A DNA stretch of 64,000 nt from Microbacterium aurantiacum (lineage in GTDB: Bacteria > Actinomycetota > Actinomycetes > Actinomycetales > Microbacteriaceae). This document shows positions 17,294-26,174 of the stretch, piece by piece. Every line of letters begins with the position of its first letter. The first letter of the stretch is position 1. A model generated the notes under the pieces. The model was not told where the DNA came from, did not search any database, and was given only the letters and a program-made list of their open reading frames with translations. Both the position numbers and the translations under genes were made by a program. The stretch covers positions 484,466 through 548,465 of the forward strand of contig NZ_PGGU01000016.1 in assembly GCF_002872075.1 (NCBI RefSeq), in the 5' to 3' direction.

Positions 17294-18064
17294 ATGACTT
17301 CACTTCTTCCCGGCGCCGCCCCTGCGATGCCGCAATCCACCGAGGCGCTGCGTCTCGAATCCGTCGTCAAGAAGTACGGCTCCGGCCCGAACGCCGTCAC
17401 CGCACTCCGTGGCGTCAGCCTCACCCTCGGGCGCGGCACCTTCACGGCGATCATGGGGCCGTCCGGTTCCGGCAAGAGCACCCTGCTGCACTGCGCCGCG
17501 GGGCTCGACACCCCGAGCACGGGCACGGTGCGCCTCGGCGGCACCGAGATCTCCGGCATGCGGAAGAAGGCACTGACGACGTTCCGCCGCGACCACGTGG
17601 GCTTCGTCTTCCAGGCCTACAACCTCCTCCCCGCGTTGACGGTCGAGGAGAACATCACGCTGCCACTGCTGCTCGCCGGCCGAACCGTGGAGCGGCGATG
17701 GCTGGACTTCCTCCTCGACTCCGTCGGCCTCGCCGACCGCCGCCTCCGTCGTCCGTCGGAACTGTCCGGCGGTCAGCAGCAGCGGGTGGCGATCGCGCGC
17801 GCCCTCGTCACCAGGCCCCACGTCGTCTTCGGAGACGAGCCGACGGGCGCCCTCGATTCCCGTTCGGGGAAGCAGGTGCTGGATCTGCTCGCGCACACGG
17901 CGCGCGAACTGGATCAGACGGTCGTCGTGGTCACGCACGACCCCGTCGTCGCCTCGCATGCCGATCGGGTGATCTTCCTCGCCGACGGTGCGTTCGCCGG
18001 ACACCTCGACGGGGCGACCGTCTCGCAGATCACCGACCGCATGAGCGCTCTGGGGGAATGGTGA
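17294..18064 (+). CDS. ABC transporter ATPase (MacB/LolD/BceA type)
   Basis: 256 aa from ATG 17294, exactly 6 nt after TAACGT (17282-17287), so probably leaderless. Walker A GPSGSGKST (about 57-65), Q-loop VFQAYNLLPALT, signature LSGGQQQRVAIARAL, Walker B VVFGDEPTGALD, switch VTHDP. The pairing with a FtsX-domain permease makes it an MacB-like mechanotransmission ABC transporter used for antimicrobial resistance, lipoprotein release or envelope stress. Divergent from the two-component system. Confidence 0.94.
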   Translation: MTSLLPGAAPAMPQSTEALRLESVVKKYGSGPNAVTALRGVSLTLGRGTFTAIMGPSGSGKSTLLHCAAGLDTPSTGTVRLGGTEISGMRKKALTTFRRDHVGFVFQAYNLLPALTVEENITLPLLLAGRTVERRWLDFLLDSVGLADRRLRRPSELSGGQQQRVAIARALVTRPHVVFGDEPTGALDSRSGKQVLDLLAHTARELDQTVVVVTHDPVVASHADRVIFLADGAFAGHLDGATVSQITDRMSALGEW

Positions 18065-20571
18065 TGGCCGGCGCACCGTTCGGCTTCGGCCGCCTGGTAC
18101 GCGCAGACCTGCGGCACAGCCCGGGGAGCTTCATCGGCGTCGCCGTGTCGATCCTCGTCGCGACGGCGCTCATCACCGGTCTCGGGGTGCTCGTCGAATC
18201 CGGGATGCGCGGGGGCCTCGCACCGGAGAGATACACGAACGCCGACGTGATCGTCGGCGGCAGTCAATCGGTCGCCGTGGTCGAGGATCTTCCGGTGCCG
18301 CTTCTCGAGCGAGCGCCGCTGCCGGCGGATGCGGCATCGTACCTGTCTGCGCTGCCCGGCGTCGACGCCGTGGTCGCCGACGTCACGGTCGGGTTGGTCG
18401 CGGATGACGGACCGGTGCAGGCTCACCCCTGGTCGTCATCGGCGCTGACCGGGTACGAGATCGGCGAGGGGAGGGCGCCGACAGCACGTGACGAGGTCGT
18501 GGTGACGGGGCCGGACACCGGTGCGCTCGGCGATGTGCTGACGCTCTCGCACGGCGGAGACCCGGCGGAGTACCGGGTCGTCGGCGTCGCGGATGCGCCG
18601 GCCGAGATCATCCGTATCGGGCACGTGTTCCTCAGTGAAGCGCGGATCGCGCAGCTCGATCCCCACGGCGGCGCAGCCCAGGCCCTGGGAGTCTTCGCCG
18701 CCGAAGGCACCTCGCCCCAGACGCTCGCGCAGACGATCTCCGAGCGGTTCCCCGAACTCGCCGCGCGCACGGGCGATGGTCGTGGTGACGTCGAGTTCCT
18801 CGACTCCGGCGCCGCCCGGTCGTCGCTCGTGGCCATCGGCTCGGCGTTCGCCGGCACCTGCCTGCTGGTGGCGATGTTCATCGTCTCGGGCACGCTCTCG
18901 CTCTCGGTGCAGTCGCGCCGTCGCGATTTCGCGCTGCTCCGTGCCGTCGGGGCGAGTTCGGCGCAGGTGCATCGGCTCGTCGCCCGTGAGGTGCTCACCG
19001 TCTCGGCGCTCGCCGCAGCGATCGGCATCGTGCCGGGCTACTTCTTCGCCACGACGCTGCAGAGCGCCTTCGTGCAGGCCGGCGTCATCCCCGGCGACTT
19101 CGCGCTCGCGGTCAGCCCGATCCCCGCGGCGGTCGCGGTGCTGCTCGTTCTCGGCGCGGCGTGGGGTGCGGCGCGCATCGCCGCCAGTCGTCCGGCGCGC
19201 ATCGATCCGATCGAGGCGTTGCGCGAGGCCGCCACCGGGCCGGCGACGATCAGCCTCGGCCGCACGATCACGGGCATCGTGTTCGCCGCCGCCGGGTTGT
19301 CGATCTCGACGGTTCCCCTGGTCATCCGCGGCCAGAGCGCCGCGGGCGCAGCGGCGGGTGCGTCGATCATCCTGATCATCGCGCTGGCGCTGCTCGGACC
19401 CGTGCTGGTGACCCACACGGTGCGCGGTATCGGAGTGGTCCTGCGGCGCACGTCGGCCGGCGGCTTCCTCGCATCGGCGAACGGCACCGTGAATGCACGG
19501 CGGTTCGCGTCGGCCATCACGCCCATCGCGCTCGGCATCTCGCTGGGACTCGTGCAGCTCGGAGCCCCGGCGATGATCGCCGGCGAGGCGAACGCGCAGA
19601 CCCAAGCCGGCGTGATCGCCGAGCTGCGGCTGGGTGCGCCGGGCGGGCTGTCGGAGGCCGGCATCGAGGCGATCGCCGCGCAGTCCGGTGTCGTCGCGGT
19701 GAACCCGGTCACCGTGAGCCAGGCGGTTCTGGATCATCCCGAGTTCGGCGACGACCAGATCACCAGCTCGGACTTCGTGCTGCAGGGGATCGACCCCCGG
19801 ACCGCACCGGCCACCATGGATCTCCGGGTGCAGGAGGGCTCGCTCGACGAGCTCGCCGGTGCCGGCGAGGTCGCTCTCAGCACCGATGCGCGACAGACGC
19901 TCGGGCTCGACGTCGGAGACACGCTCGTGGGGCACTTCGGCGACGGGGCGCCCCTCGAGGCGGAGGTCGTCGCGATCTACGAACGCGGTCTGGGGTTCGG
20001 GGATGTGACGATGGCGGGCGACGCGGTTCGCCCGCACACCACCGGCGGGCTGAGCGGGTTCGCCCTGGTCGACGTCGACGGCGACGTCGAGGCGGTGCGG
20101 ACCGCGTTGACGGATGCAGGTTTCGCCGTGACCGGCGGAAGCGGCGCCGAAGCGGCCGGCGCCCAGGTGCGCTCGCAGCAGGGATGGGTGAACGCCGTGG
20201 CACTGATCGTGATCCTCGGGTACATCGCGATCGCCGTGGTGAACACGCTGATGATGGCGACCGGGGAGCGCTCGCGGGAGTTCGCGCTCCTGCAGCTCAT
20301 CGGAGCATCCCGTCGTCAGGTGCGAGGCATGATGCGAACCGAGGCGCTGATCCTCGCGGTCCTCGCGCTGGTGTTCGGTGTCGCGATCGCCGTGCCGCCG
20401 CTGGTCGGCATGAGCATGGGCATCACCGGGCAGCCCATCCCGGCGCTGCCGCTGCTGCCCTCGGTGATCGTGATCGGCTCGATGTGTGCGCTGGCTCTCG
20501 TGTCGCTGGCCGTGGCGACCCGCTCGGCGATGCGCATGCGCCCGGTGGAGGAGATCGGTTCGCGGCAGTAG
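18064..20571 (+). CDS. FtsX-domain ABC transporter permease
   Basis: 835 aa from ATG 18064, which overlaps the ATPase stop (TGATG) with GGGGG upstream; the frame is open further upstream only as a shadow of the ATPase. N-terminal helix (about 20-40), a large extracellular domain, a first FtsX block of three helices (about 260-390), a middle pair of helices, a second extracellular domain, and a second FtsX block of three helices at the C-terminus. This 10-helix-like layout is typical of actinobacterial FtsX permeases. It probably works with the ATPase under control of the divergent two-component system. Confidence 0.92.
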   Translation: MAGAPFGFGRLVRADLRHSPGSFIGVAVSILVATALITGLGVLVESGMRGGLAPERYTNADVIVGGSQSVAVVEDLPVPLLERAPLPADAASYLSALPGVDAVVADVTVGLVADDGPVQAHPWSSSALTGYEIGEGRAPTARDEVVVTGPDTGALGDVLTLSHGGDPAEYRVVGVADAPAEIIRIGHVFLSEARIAQLDPHGGAAQALGVFAAEGTSPQTLAQTISERFPELAARTGDGRGDVEFLDSGAARSSLVAIGSAFAGTCLLVAMFIVSGTLSLSVQSRRRDFALLRAVGASSAQVHRLVAREVLTVSALAAAIGIVPGYFFATTLQSAFVQAGVIPGDFALAVSPIPAAVAVLLVLGAAWGAARIAASRPARIDPIEALREAATGPATISLGRTITGIVFAAAGLSISTVPLVIRGQSAAGAAAGASIILIIALALLGPVLVTHTVRGIGVVLRRTSAGGFLASANGTVNARRFASAITPIALGISLGLVQLGAPAMIAGEANAQTQAGVIAELRLGAPGGLSEAGIEAIAAQSGVVAVNPVTVSQAVLDHPEFGDDQITSSDFVLQGIDPRTAPATMDLRVQEGSLDELAGAGEVALSTDARQTLGLDVGDTLVGHFGDGAPLEAEVVAIYERGLGFGDVTMAGDAVRPHTTGGLSGFALVDVDGDVEAVRTALTDAGFAVTGGSGAEAAGAQVRSQQGWVNAVALIVILGYIAIAVVNTLMMATGERSREFALLQLIGASRRQVRGMMRTEALILAVLALVFGVAIAVPPLVGMSMGITGQPIPALPLLPSVIVIGSMCALALVSLAVATRSAMRMRPVEEIGSRQ

Positions 20572-20587
20572 CGCTCCCGGAACCATC

Positions 20588-20621
20588 GGAGGGCGTCGTG
20601 GCTCCGGCCGCGGCGCCCTCC
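20588..20621 (+). terminator. probable terminator of the ABC operon
   Basis: GGAGGGCG (20588-20595) pairs with CGCCCTCC (20614-20621); the 18-nt loop is itself GC-rich. There is no T run, so it is a weaker candidate. Confidence 0.45.
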
Positions 20622-20668
20622 GCGCAACCCCCTCGCGCCTTCCGCGCCCCGACGCGTAGCCTGGCGCC

Positions 20669-22135
20669 GTGGACGGGTTCGCCGCTGTCGATTTCGGGTT
20701 CGCGCGCGAGGTGCTCCAGCGGGGCATCGCCGCGCTGTACCTCGTCGCGTTCGTTTCCACGCTGAACCAGTTCCGCCCGCTCCTGGGTGAACGCGGCTTG
20801 CTGCCGGCTCCGGCGCTGCTGGAGTGGGTCGCGTCGCGCGAGACGCGGAAACGGATGCTGCACCCGACGCTGTTCCGCCGCATCGGCTACACAGACCGCC
20901 GGCTCGCGATTCTGTGCTGGGCGGGAATCGTCATCTCGGCATCCCTCGTCATCGGTCTCCCTCAGCTCGGCCCGCCCTGGGCGCCGATGCTCGCCTTCCT
21001 GGCCCTGTACCTCGGATACATGTCGGTCGTGAGCATCGGGCAGACGTTCTACTCGTTCGGCTGGGAGATGCTGCTGCTCGAGGCCGGATTCCTCGCCGCG
21101 TTCCTCGGCTCGAACGATCAGCCGCCGCCGACGGTCGTGATCGTGCTGTTCTGGTGGCTGCTGTTCCGGCTCGAGTTCGGCGCCGGGATGATCAAGATCC
21201 GCGGCGGTCGGGAATGGCGCGACCTCACCGCGCTGATGTTTCACCACGAGACGCAGCCGATGCCCGGTCCGCTCAGCCGGCAGGCGCACCTGCTGCCGCG
21301 GTGGCTGCACCGGATCGAGGTCGTGGGCAACCACTTCGCACAGCTGATCGTGCCCTTCTTCCTGTTCGCGCCGATCCTGTCGCTCTGGGTGGAGGGTCCG
21401 GTCCCGCAGATCATCGGGGCCTGTGCCGCCGCGGTGGTGATCGTGACGCAGGCCTGGCTCGTGCTCACCGGCAACTTCGCCTGGCTGAACTGGGCGACGA
21501 TCGTGATCGGGTTCTCGGCGGTCGGGATCCCCGGCATCGGGGCGGCGCCTGCCGCGGCGAGCCCGTGGCCGGGCCTCCCGCTCTACTGGTTCGCGATCAC
21601 GTGCGCCGTCGGCATCCTGTACCTCGCCGTGAGCTGGCCCTCGCTGCGCAACCTCGCCGCGCGGCGGCAGCTGATGAACGCGAGTTTCAACCGGTGGCAG
21701 CTCGCGAACGCGTACGGGGCCTTCGGCACGGTGACGAAGCAGCGGATCGAGATCGTCGTGGAAGGCACCGACCATGACGATCCGGATGCCGCGGACTGGC
21801 GCGAGTACGAGTTCAAGGGCAAGCCCGGTGATGTGCGCCGCATCCCGCGGCAGTTCGCCCCGTACCATCTGCGTCTGGACTGGCTGATGTGGTTCCTGCC
21901 GCTCGGCCACTCGCTCGACGACTGGTTCACGGTGTTCCTCATCCGGCTGCTCGAGGCGGATGCTCCGACGCTCGCGCTGCTCCGGCATGATCCGTTCGAC
22001 GGCACGCCGCCGCGCTGGGTGCGGGCGGTGTCGTACCGCTACCGCTTCGCCACCCGCGCGGAGCGGCGCGCCGAGGGCGTCCGCTGGGTGCGCACCGGAC
22101 GGCGGGTCGTCATGGGGCCGGTCGGACTTCGCTGA
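20669..22135 (+). CDS. lipase maturation factor-family membrane protein
   Basis: 488 aa from GTG 20669, 6 nt after TAGCCT (20657-20662), a leaderless start. Around eight membrane segments. The conserved block HHETQPMPGPLSRQAHLLPR with the following RIEVVGNHFAQLIVPFF (about 190-235) matches the lipase maturation factor family, whose vertebrate members fold lipoprotein lipase in the ER; bacterial members are common in actinobacteria with no proven role. The last 130 residues form a soluble domain ending RRVVMGPVGLR. No lipase gene is adjacent. Confidence 0.85.
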   Translation: MDGFAAVDFGFAREVLQRGIAALYLVAFVSTLNQFRPLLGERGLLPAPALLEWVASRETRKRMLHPTLFRRIGYTDRRLAILCWAGIVISASLVIGLPQLGPPWAPMLAFLALYLGYMSVVSIGQTFYSFGWEMLLLEAGFLAAFLGSNDQPPPTVVIVLFWWLLFRLEFGAGMIKIRGGREWRDLTALMFHHETQPMPGPLSRQAHLLPRWLHRIEVVGNHFAQLIVPFFLFAPILSLWVEGPVPQIIGACAAAVVIVTQAWLVLTGNFAWLNWATIVIGFSAVGIPGIGAAPAAASPWPGLPLYWFAITCAVGILYLAVSWPSLRNLAARRQLMNASFNRWQLANAYGAFGTVTKQRIEIVVEGTDHDDPDAADWREYEFKGKPGDVRRIPRQFAPYHLRLDWLMWFLPLGHSLDDWFTVFLIRLLEADAPTLALLRHDPFDGTPPRWVRAVSYRYRFATRAERRAEGVRWVRTGRRVVMGPVGLR

Positions 22136-22169
22136 GCACCGCGTGCCCGGTGTGCTCTCCGCGCGCTCG

Positions 22170-22236
22170 GAAGGAGATCGCACGCACCGAAGGAGCGGAT
22201 GCTGTCTTCGGTCCTTCTCGGCGTGTGATCTCCTTC
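22170..22236. repeat. 67-nt imperfect palindrome between genes
   Basis: Outer arms GAAGGAGATCGCACGC (22170-22185) and GCGTGTGATCTCCTTC (22221-22236) pair over 16 positions with one wobble; inner arms ACCGAAG (22186-22192) and CTTCGGT (22206-22212) extend the stem. It may terminate the preceding gene, but the lack of a T run and the nested structure resemble the repeat at 6984-7080. Confidence 0.7.
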
Positions 22237-22302
22237 GCAGCGTGTGCGGCCGCAGTCCTGAAGATTCAGGTGAGGAAAAGGCGGGTGCGAGAGAATGTCG
22301 GT

Positions 22303-22830
22303 ATGGAACGCTCTGCGCTGGACGCCCTCCTCGCCCGCATCTCCGACAGTGGTCTGCTCGATGACCCGGTCGTGGAGAACGGCGTCGTCCAGGGACGAGC
22401 GATTCTGGATGCTGCGGGCGCGGCCGTCACAGTCAACGTCGATCCCGAATCGGAAGACGACGCCGACCCCGATCTCGACGCGCTGATCGACGGCGTGACG
22501 CGCATCCTCTCCGTCAACGAGAGCAGCTGGAGGGCCGTGATCGATGCGGTCGCCGAGGACCTCGAGGAGGCAGTGGCCGACGAGGAGATCATCGAGCAGA
22601 CCGACCTCCGTGCCGAACTCGAAGTCACCTCGATCGTCGTGTTCGCCGACGCCGTGCTGCTCGGGTTCGACGCGCCGAAGCAGTTCCCGGATTCGCGCAT
22701 CGTCGTGCAGCTCGACGACGAACTGGAGATCGCGAACATCGAGGTCACCGATCGGGACGGCGCCGAGACGGTCGACTTCGACTCGCTCGACGACCTTCTC
22801 GATCACATCAGCGACGCCGACGAGCGCTGA
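22303..22830 (+). CDS. acidic cytosolic protein of unknown function
   Basis: 175 aa from ATG 22303, 6 nt after the -10-like GAGAAT. The protein is strongly acidic (Asp/Glu-rich throughout, tail DHISDADER) with alternating helices and strands and no transmembrane segment or catalytic motif I recognise. The first 45 residues read like a small globular start (MERSALDALLARISD). Monocistronic, convergent with the methyltransferase-like gene 18 nt away. Homologues are likely in related actinobacteria, but I cannot name a family with confidence. Confidence 0.75.
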   Translation: MERSALDALLARISDSGLLDDPVVENGVVQGRAILDAAGAAVTVNVDPESEDDADPDLDALIDGVTRILSVNESSWRAVIDAVAEDLEEAVADEEIIEQTDLRAELEVTSIVVFADAVLLGFDAPKQFPDSRIVVQLDDELEIANIEVTDRDGAETVDFDSLDDLLDHISDADER

Positions 22831-22848
22831 GCTCAGCTGCTTCCCGCG

Positions 22849-23556
22849 TCAGCGTCGGCTGCGCGCCACGTACACCGAATTGGACGACATCCCGCCGGTG
22901 ACCGGATTGTCGAAGTCGACGACGTGAGCGACGGCGTCGTCGAAGACGGCGTTCAGCTCGACCATGAAAGCGTCGTCGGGCGGGTCATCCGACCACAGGG
23001 CGAACACGCCGCCCGCGGCGAGGTGCCGGTCGAGACGGCGCAGCCCGGCCGCGTCGTACAGGTCGGCATGCGTGGGGTCGAGCTGGTGGCGTGGCGAGTG
23101 ATCGACGTCGAGCAGGATGGCCGAGTACCCGCCGTGTCCTTCCGCGGGTTCCGCGCGTATCACGGCGAAGAAGTCGTCCTCGACCAGGGTCGTGCGCGGG
23201 TCGCTGACGAGCTCGGTCGACGCCGGCAGCAGCGTCCGCTCGTGCCAGCCGATGACAGCACCGAGTCTGTCGATCACCGTGAGCGAGCGCACCCGGTCAT
23301 CGCGCAGCGCGGCGACCGCCGTGTATCCGAGACCGAGGCCGCCGACCAGCACCGACAGATCCGTGCCTGTGACCGCGGCGAGGCCCAGGTTCGCGAGTTC
23401 CTCTTCGGCGACCGTGAACAGGCTCGACATCAGGTACTCGTCGCCGAGCTTGACCTCGTAGATCTCCTGGCCCACCGCCGGCTCCGTGCGCCGCCGCAGC
23501 ATGAGGTCCCCGATTGGGGTCTGCTGCCAGTCAAGTTCCTCGAACCGAGTGATCAC
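22849..23556 (-). CDS. spermidine synthase-like / class I methyltransferase-fold protein
   Basis: 235 aa from GTG 23556 with GGAGGG (23570-23565, minus strand) as ribosome binding site. N-terminal beta region then a Rossmann-like fold with LVGGLGLGYTA (about 70-80) and LLDVDHSP, as in the polyamine synthase/SpeE superfamily. The aspartates needed for aminopropyl transfer are not clearly in place, so it may use another decarboxylated-SAM-like or SAM substrate. No polyamine genes are nearby. Function should be given only at superfamily level. Confidence 0.75.
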   Translation of the reverse strand: MITRFEELDWQQTPIGDLMLRRRTEPAVGQEIYEVKLGDEYLMSSLFTVAEEELANLGLAAVTGTDLSVLVGGLGLGYTAVAALRDDRVRSLTVIDRLGAVIGWHERTLLPASTELVSDPRTTLVEDDFFAVIRAEPAEGHGGYSAILLDVDHSPRHQLDPTHADLYDAAGLRRLDRHLAAGGVFALWSDDPPDDAFMVELNAVFDDAVAHVVDFDNPVTGGMSSNSVYVARSRR

Positions 23557-23611
23557 TGCGGCATCCCTCCGTCGATGATCACCCTACCGCGGCACCACCG
23601 ACGTCCCGGGG

Positions 23612-24613
23612 TCAGAGCCACCGCTTGTACTTGAACACCCCGTACAGCGCGACCGCGAACGCCGCCATCCCGCCGATCGCGAGGGGGTAGCCGTACGTCC
23701 AGTGGGTCTCGGGCATCACGTCGAAGTTCATGCCGTACACGGTGCCGACGAGCGTCGGCGCGAAGATGATCGCCGCCCACGAGGAGATCTTCTTGATCTC
23801 GTCGTTCTGGGCGAGACCCGCTTCCGAGTGACGGCGGGCGACGAGGGCGGACTGCACGGTGAGCGCGTTCTCGAGGATCGCCCGGTACGAGTCCACCCGC
23901 TCGTTGACCCGGATGACGTGATCGAGCACGTCACGCAGCGACCGCTGCAGCTCCTCGTCGATGCGGTACTTGTCCGATCCTCGGCGCAGCCATTCCAGCA
24001 TCCCGGCGAGCGGGTGCACCGCACGCTGGAAGTTGATGACCTCGCGGGAGAGCTCATAGATGCGGCGGGAGAGCGCGTCGTCGTCGCTGTCGCCGAACAG
24101 CTGGTCCTCGATCTCGTCGATGTCGTTCTCGAGTCCGGCGACGATCGGCTCGTACTCGTCGACGACCTCGTCGAGGATCGCGTAGAGCACGGCCTCGGGT
24201 CCCATCGCGAGCAGCTCGGGGTTCGCCTCCATGCGCCGGCGCACCGCGGCGAGGTTCGGCGACTCGGCGTGCCGGATCGTCACCACGAAGTCGGGGCCGA
24301 TGAACAGGTGCAGCTCGCCGAACTCGATCGACTCCTGCTCGTCGCGATAGCGGGCCGGGCGCAGCACCGCGAAGAGGGTGTCGCCGTAGCGCTCCACCTT
24401 CGAGCGCTGGTGGCCGGAGAGCGCGTCCTCCACGGCGAGCGGATGCAGATCGAATTCGCGCGCCACCGAGGCGACCTCCTGCGGGCTCGGCCGGTAGAGG
24501 CCGATCCACGCGATGCCGCCGAGCGCGCCGAGCGTGCGCGACGTGTCGTCGAGGTTGATGAGGGTCTCCACGCGACGTCCGTGGACGTATACGCCGTTGT
24601 CGATGAGCGCCAT
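23612..24613 (-). CDS. corA: CorA-family magnesium/cobalt transporter
   Basis: 333 aa from ATG 24613, where the protein begins MALIDNGVYV as in related CorA proteins; a GTG at 24640 is an alternative. Long acidic N-terminal cytoplasmic funnel domain, long stalk helix, then two C-terminal membrane helices with the selectivity motif YGMNFDVMPE (GMN) between them and a basic KYKRWL tail that is typical of the CorA ring. Forms a pentameric channel for Mg2+ or Co2+. Upstream about 290 nt without a gene may hold its leader. Confidence 0.94.
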   Translation of the reverse strand: MALIDNGVYVHGRRVETLINLDDTSRTLGALGGIAWIGLYRPSPQEVASVAREFDLHPLAVEDALSGHQRSKVERYGDTLFAVLRPARYRDEQESIEFGELHLFIGPDFVVTIRHAESPNLAAVRRRMEANPELLAMGPEAVLYAILDEVVDEYEPIVAGLENDIDEIEDQLFGDSDDDALSRRIYELSREVINFQRAVHPLAGMLEWLRRGSDKYRIDEELQRSLRDVLDHVIRVNERVDSYRAILENALTVQSALVARRHSEAGLAQNDEIKKISSWAAIIFAPTLVGTVYGMNFDVMPETHWTYGYPLAIGGMAAFAVALYGVFKYKRWL

Positions 24614-24907
24614 GATGCGCTTCCGTTCTCGCAGGCGCACGCAGCTTCCGACTGGGTGCGCAGATTCGTCAGGGGTGCGGGGATGACGCCGCCGACGGCT
24701 GCGGAGAAGGACGTGCGAATGCGGAGCTGATGCTCAACGCGCAAGCGCAGGGAGTCGCGACGCAGCGAGGGCGGCGCCGTAACTATCGTCGGACATCGCC
24801 ATCACCGCCTTTCGGACTCTCGGGGGCCTTTGGCCCGACTCGACAGCTTACTCCGGTGAACCGGCGGCGAGGTGTCAGGATGCCGGGAGCCCGCGACAAG
24901 GAGAACC
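24614..24907 (-). promoter_or_regulatory. gene-free divergent intergenic region, possible corA leader
   Basis: No convincing gene on either strand. On the minus strand a GC-rich hairpin can form around 24817-24840 (TCGGGCC...GGCCC with an AAA loop), about 210 nt before corA. A Mg2+-sensing M-box (GTTAGGTGAGGCTCCT core) was looked for and is absent. Promoters could not be placed confidently. AAGGAGAACC at 24898-24907 is the ribosome binding site of the next gene. Confidence 0.35.
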
Positions 24908-25399
24908 ATGACCACCTCGCCCATCAAGAAGGCCTACCGGGCTCTGCATGATCGTCCGCTCGGGCAGTGGATCTTCAGCGCGATCGTGAGCCTGAAGGCT
25001 CCGTACTTCCGCACCATCCGACCGACGATCGTCTCGCTCGAGCCGGGCCGGGGCGAGGCGCGCATGCGCGACCGGTGGGGAGTGCACAACCACATCGGCA
25101 CGGTGCACGCCATCGCCTGCTGCAACCTGGCCGAGCTGGTTGCCGGCACCACCATCGACTTCTCATTGCCGGAGTCGCATCGCTGGATCCCCAAGGGCAT
25201 GAACGTCGGCTACCTCAAGAAGGCGAAGGGCACACTCACCGCGGTCGGGACGATCGAGGGCTTGGACACCTTGGCCGCCGACGAGGCGCGCGATGTCATC
25301 GTCTCGGTCGATGTCACCGACCCCGCCGGGCTCGTCGTCGTGCACGCCGACATCACCATGTGGGTGACGCCGCGCCGGACCGCGGCGAGCGCGACCTGA
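24908..25399 (+). CDS. DUF4442-family hotdog-fold protein (thioesterase-like)
   Basis: 163 aa from ATG 24908 with AAGGAG 10 nt upstream. The pattern WGVHNHIGTVHAIACCNLAEL (quoted: HNHIGTVHAIACCNLAEL, about 58-75) is the conserved helix of DUF4442, a hotdog-fold group related to acyl-CoA thioesterases and to the C-terminal domain of YiiD. MNVGYLKKAKG and the final beta strands fit the same fold. Probably acts on acyl-CoA or acyl-ACP in the cytosol; substrate unknown. Convergent with the next gene. Confidence 0.85.
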   Translation: MTTSPIKKAYRALHDRPLGQWIFSAIVSLKAPYFRTIRPTIVSLEPGRGEARMRDRWGVHNHIGTVHAIACCNLAELVAGTTIDFSLPESHRWIPKGMNVGYLKKAKGTLTAVGTIEGLDTLAADEARDVIVSVDVTDPAGLVVVHADITMWVTPRRTAASAT

Positions 25400-25406
25400 G
25401 GGGAAG

Positions 25407-26162
25407 CTAGGAGTCTTCGGGCGCGGGCTTCCTGACGGGCGCGGAGATCTCGCGCGCGACCTGCTTCTCGAGGACGGTCACCGCCGCGTCGGAGAGCAGG
25501 ATCAGGCCGTCGAGCTCCTCGCGGACGCGCTTGTACGCGACGTTGCGCTCGGCCTGGGTCGCCGACTCGTCGATGGCGACCTTGAGCAGCTGCTGCGCGC
25601 GATCGAGGCGCTTGCGCTCCGGCTCCGTGAAAGTCGAGTCGCGCAGGCGCCGGGCATCCTTCTCGGCGATCTCGAACGCCACGGCGTAGTTGCCGACGGC
25701 ATCCAGGTACTCGGAGACCTGCCGATCCGACACCTGGGCATCCGCAGACGCCGGGCGCAGAGCATCCGCCGTCTTCTTCGCCCTCAGGAACGCGGCCGTC
25801 AGCGGCTGGCGGCCGTCGCTCATCGCGGGGAAGGCGATGAGCTTCGCCACGTCGAGTTCGTAGTCGAGCCAGCGCGCCGTGATCTCGTCATGCTCGGTGA
25901 AGAGCCGGCCGAGCAGTTCGCTCGGGACGACGGATGCCGTGGTGTCGACGATCTGCGGGCCGCCGTGCCTGCCGCCGCGGGTGAGGGAGCGGGCCTCGAT
26001 CTCGGCCGTCTTCAGCTCAGCCTTCATGCGCAGCGTCTCGAGCCGGCGCTCGTGTCGGCGCTTCGCGCTCTGCTCCCACGCCTTCGCGGCGCCACCGGCC
26101 ATGCCCAGCAGTGGGAACGCCAGCCACCAGTAGTGCCCGAGAAAGGTGAAGAACGGTTCCAT
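25407..26162 (-). CDS. membrane-anchored coiled-coil protein of unknown function
   Basis: 251 aa. One N-terminal membrane segment (LGHYWWLAFPLLGMAGGAA, about 8-26) followed by a highly charged helical region (AWEQSAKRRHERRLETLRMK) and a mostly helical cytosolic part rich in E, R, A. No catalytic motif. TAGGCT (26177-26172, minus strand) just upstream may be its -10. Homologous proteins occur widely in Microbacteriaceae by my recollection of the pattern, but no function is known to me. The gene may form a unit with the TspO-like gene 12 nt upstream. Confidence 0.75.
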   Translation of the reverse strand: MEPFFTFLGHYWWLAFPLLGMAGGAAKAWEQSAKRRHERRLETLRMKAELKTAEIEARSLTRGGRHGGPQIVDTTASVVPSELLGRLFTEHDEITARWLDYELDVAKLIAFPAMSDGRQPLTAAFLRAKKTADALRPASADAQVSDRQVSEYLDAVGNYAVAFEIAEKDARRLRDSTFTEPERKRLDRAQQLLKVAIDESATQAERNVAYKRVREELDGLILLSDAAVTVLEKQVAREISAPVRKPAPEDS

Positions 26163-26174
26163 GATGGCCTCAGC

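Noticed and set aside
17698..18063. N-terminal extension of the FtsX frame
   Set aside because: Lies in the ABC ATPase in another frame; translation is arginine-rich and lacks membrane or ABC features. Start set at 18064.
18436..20883. 815-aa minus-strand frame over the FtsX permease
   Set aside because: Arginine/histidine-rich shadow without domains; the plus strand encodes a clear permease.
24614..24907. M-box Mg2+ riboswitch upstream of corA
   Set aside because: Conserved GTTAGGTGAGGCTCCT core and downstream pairing not found.
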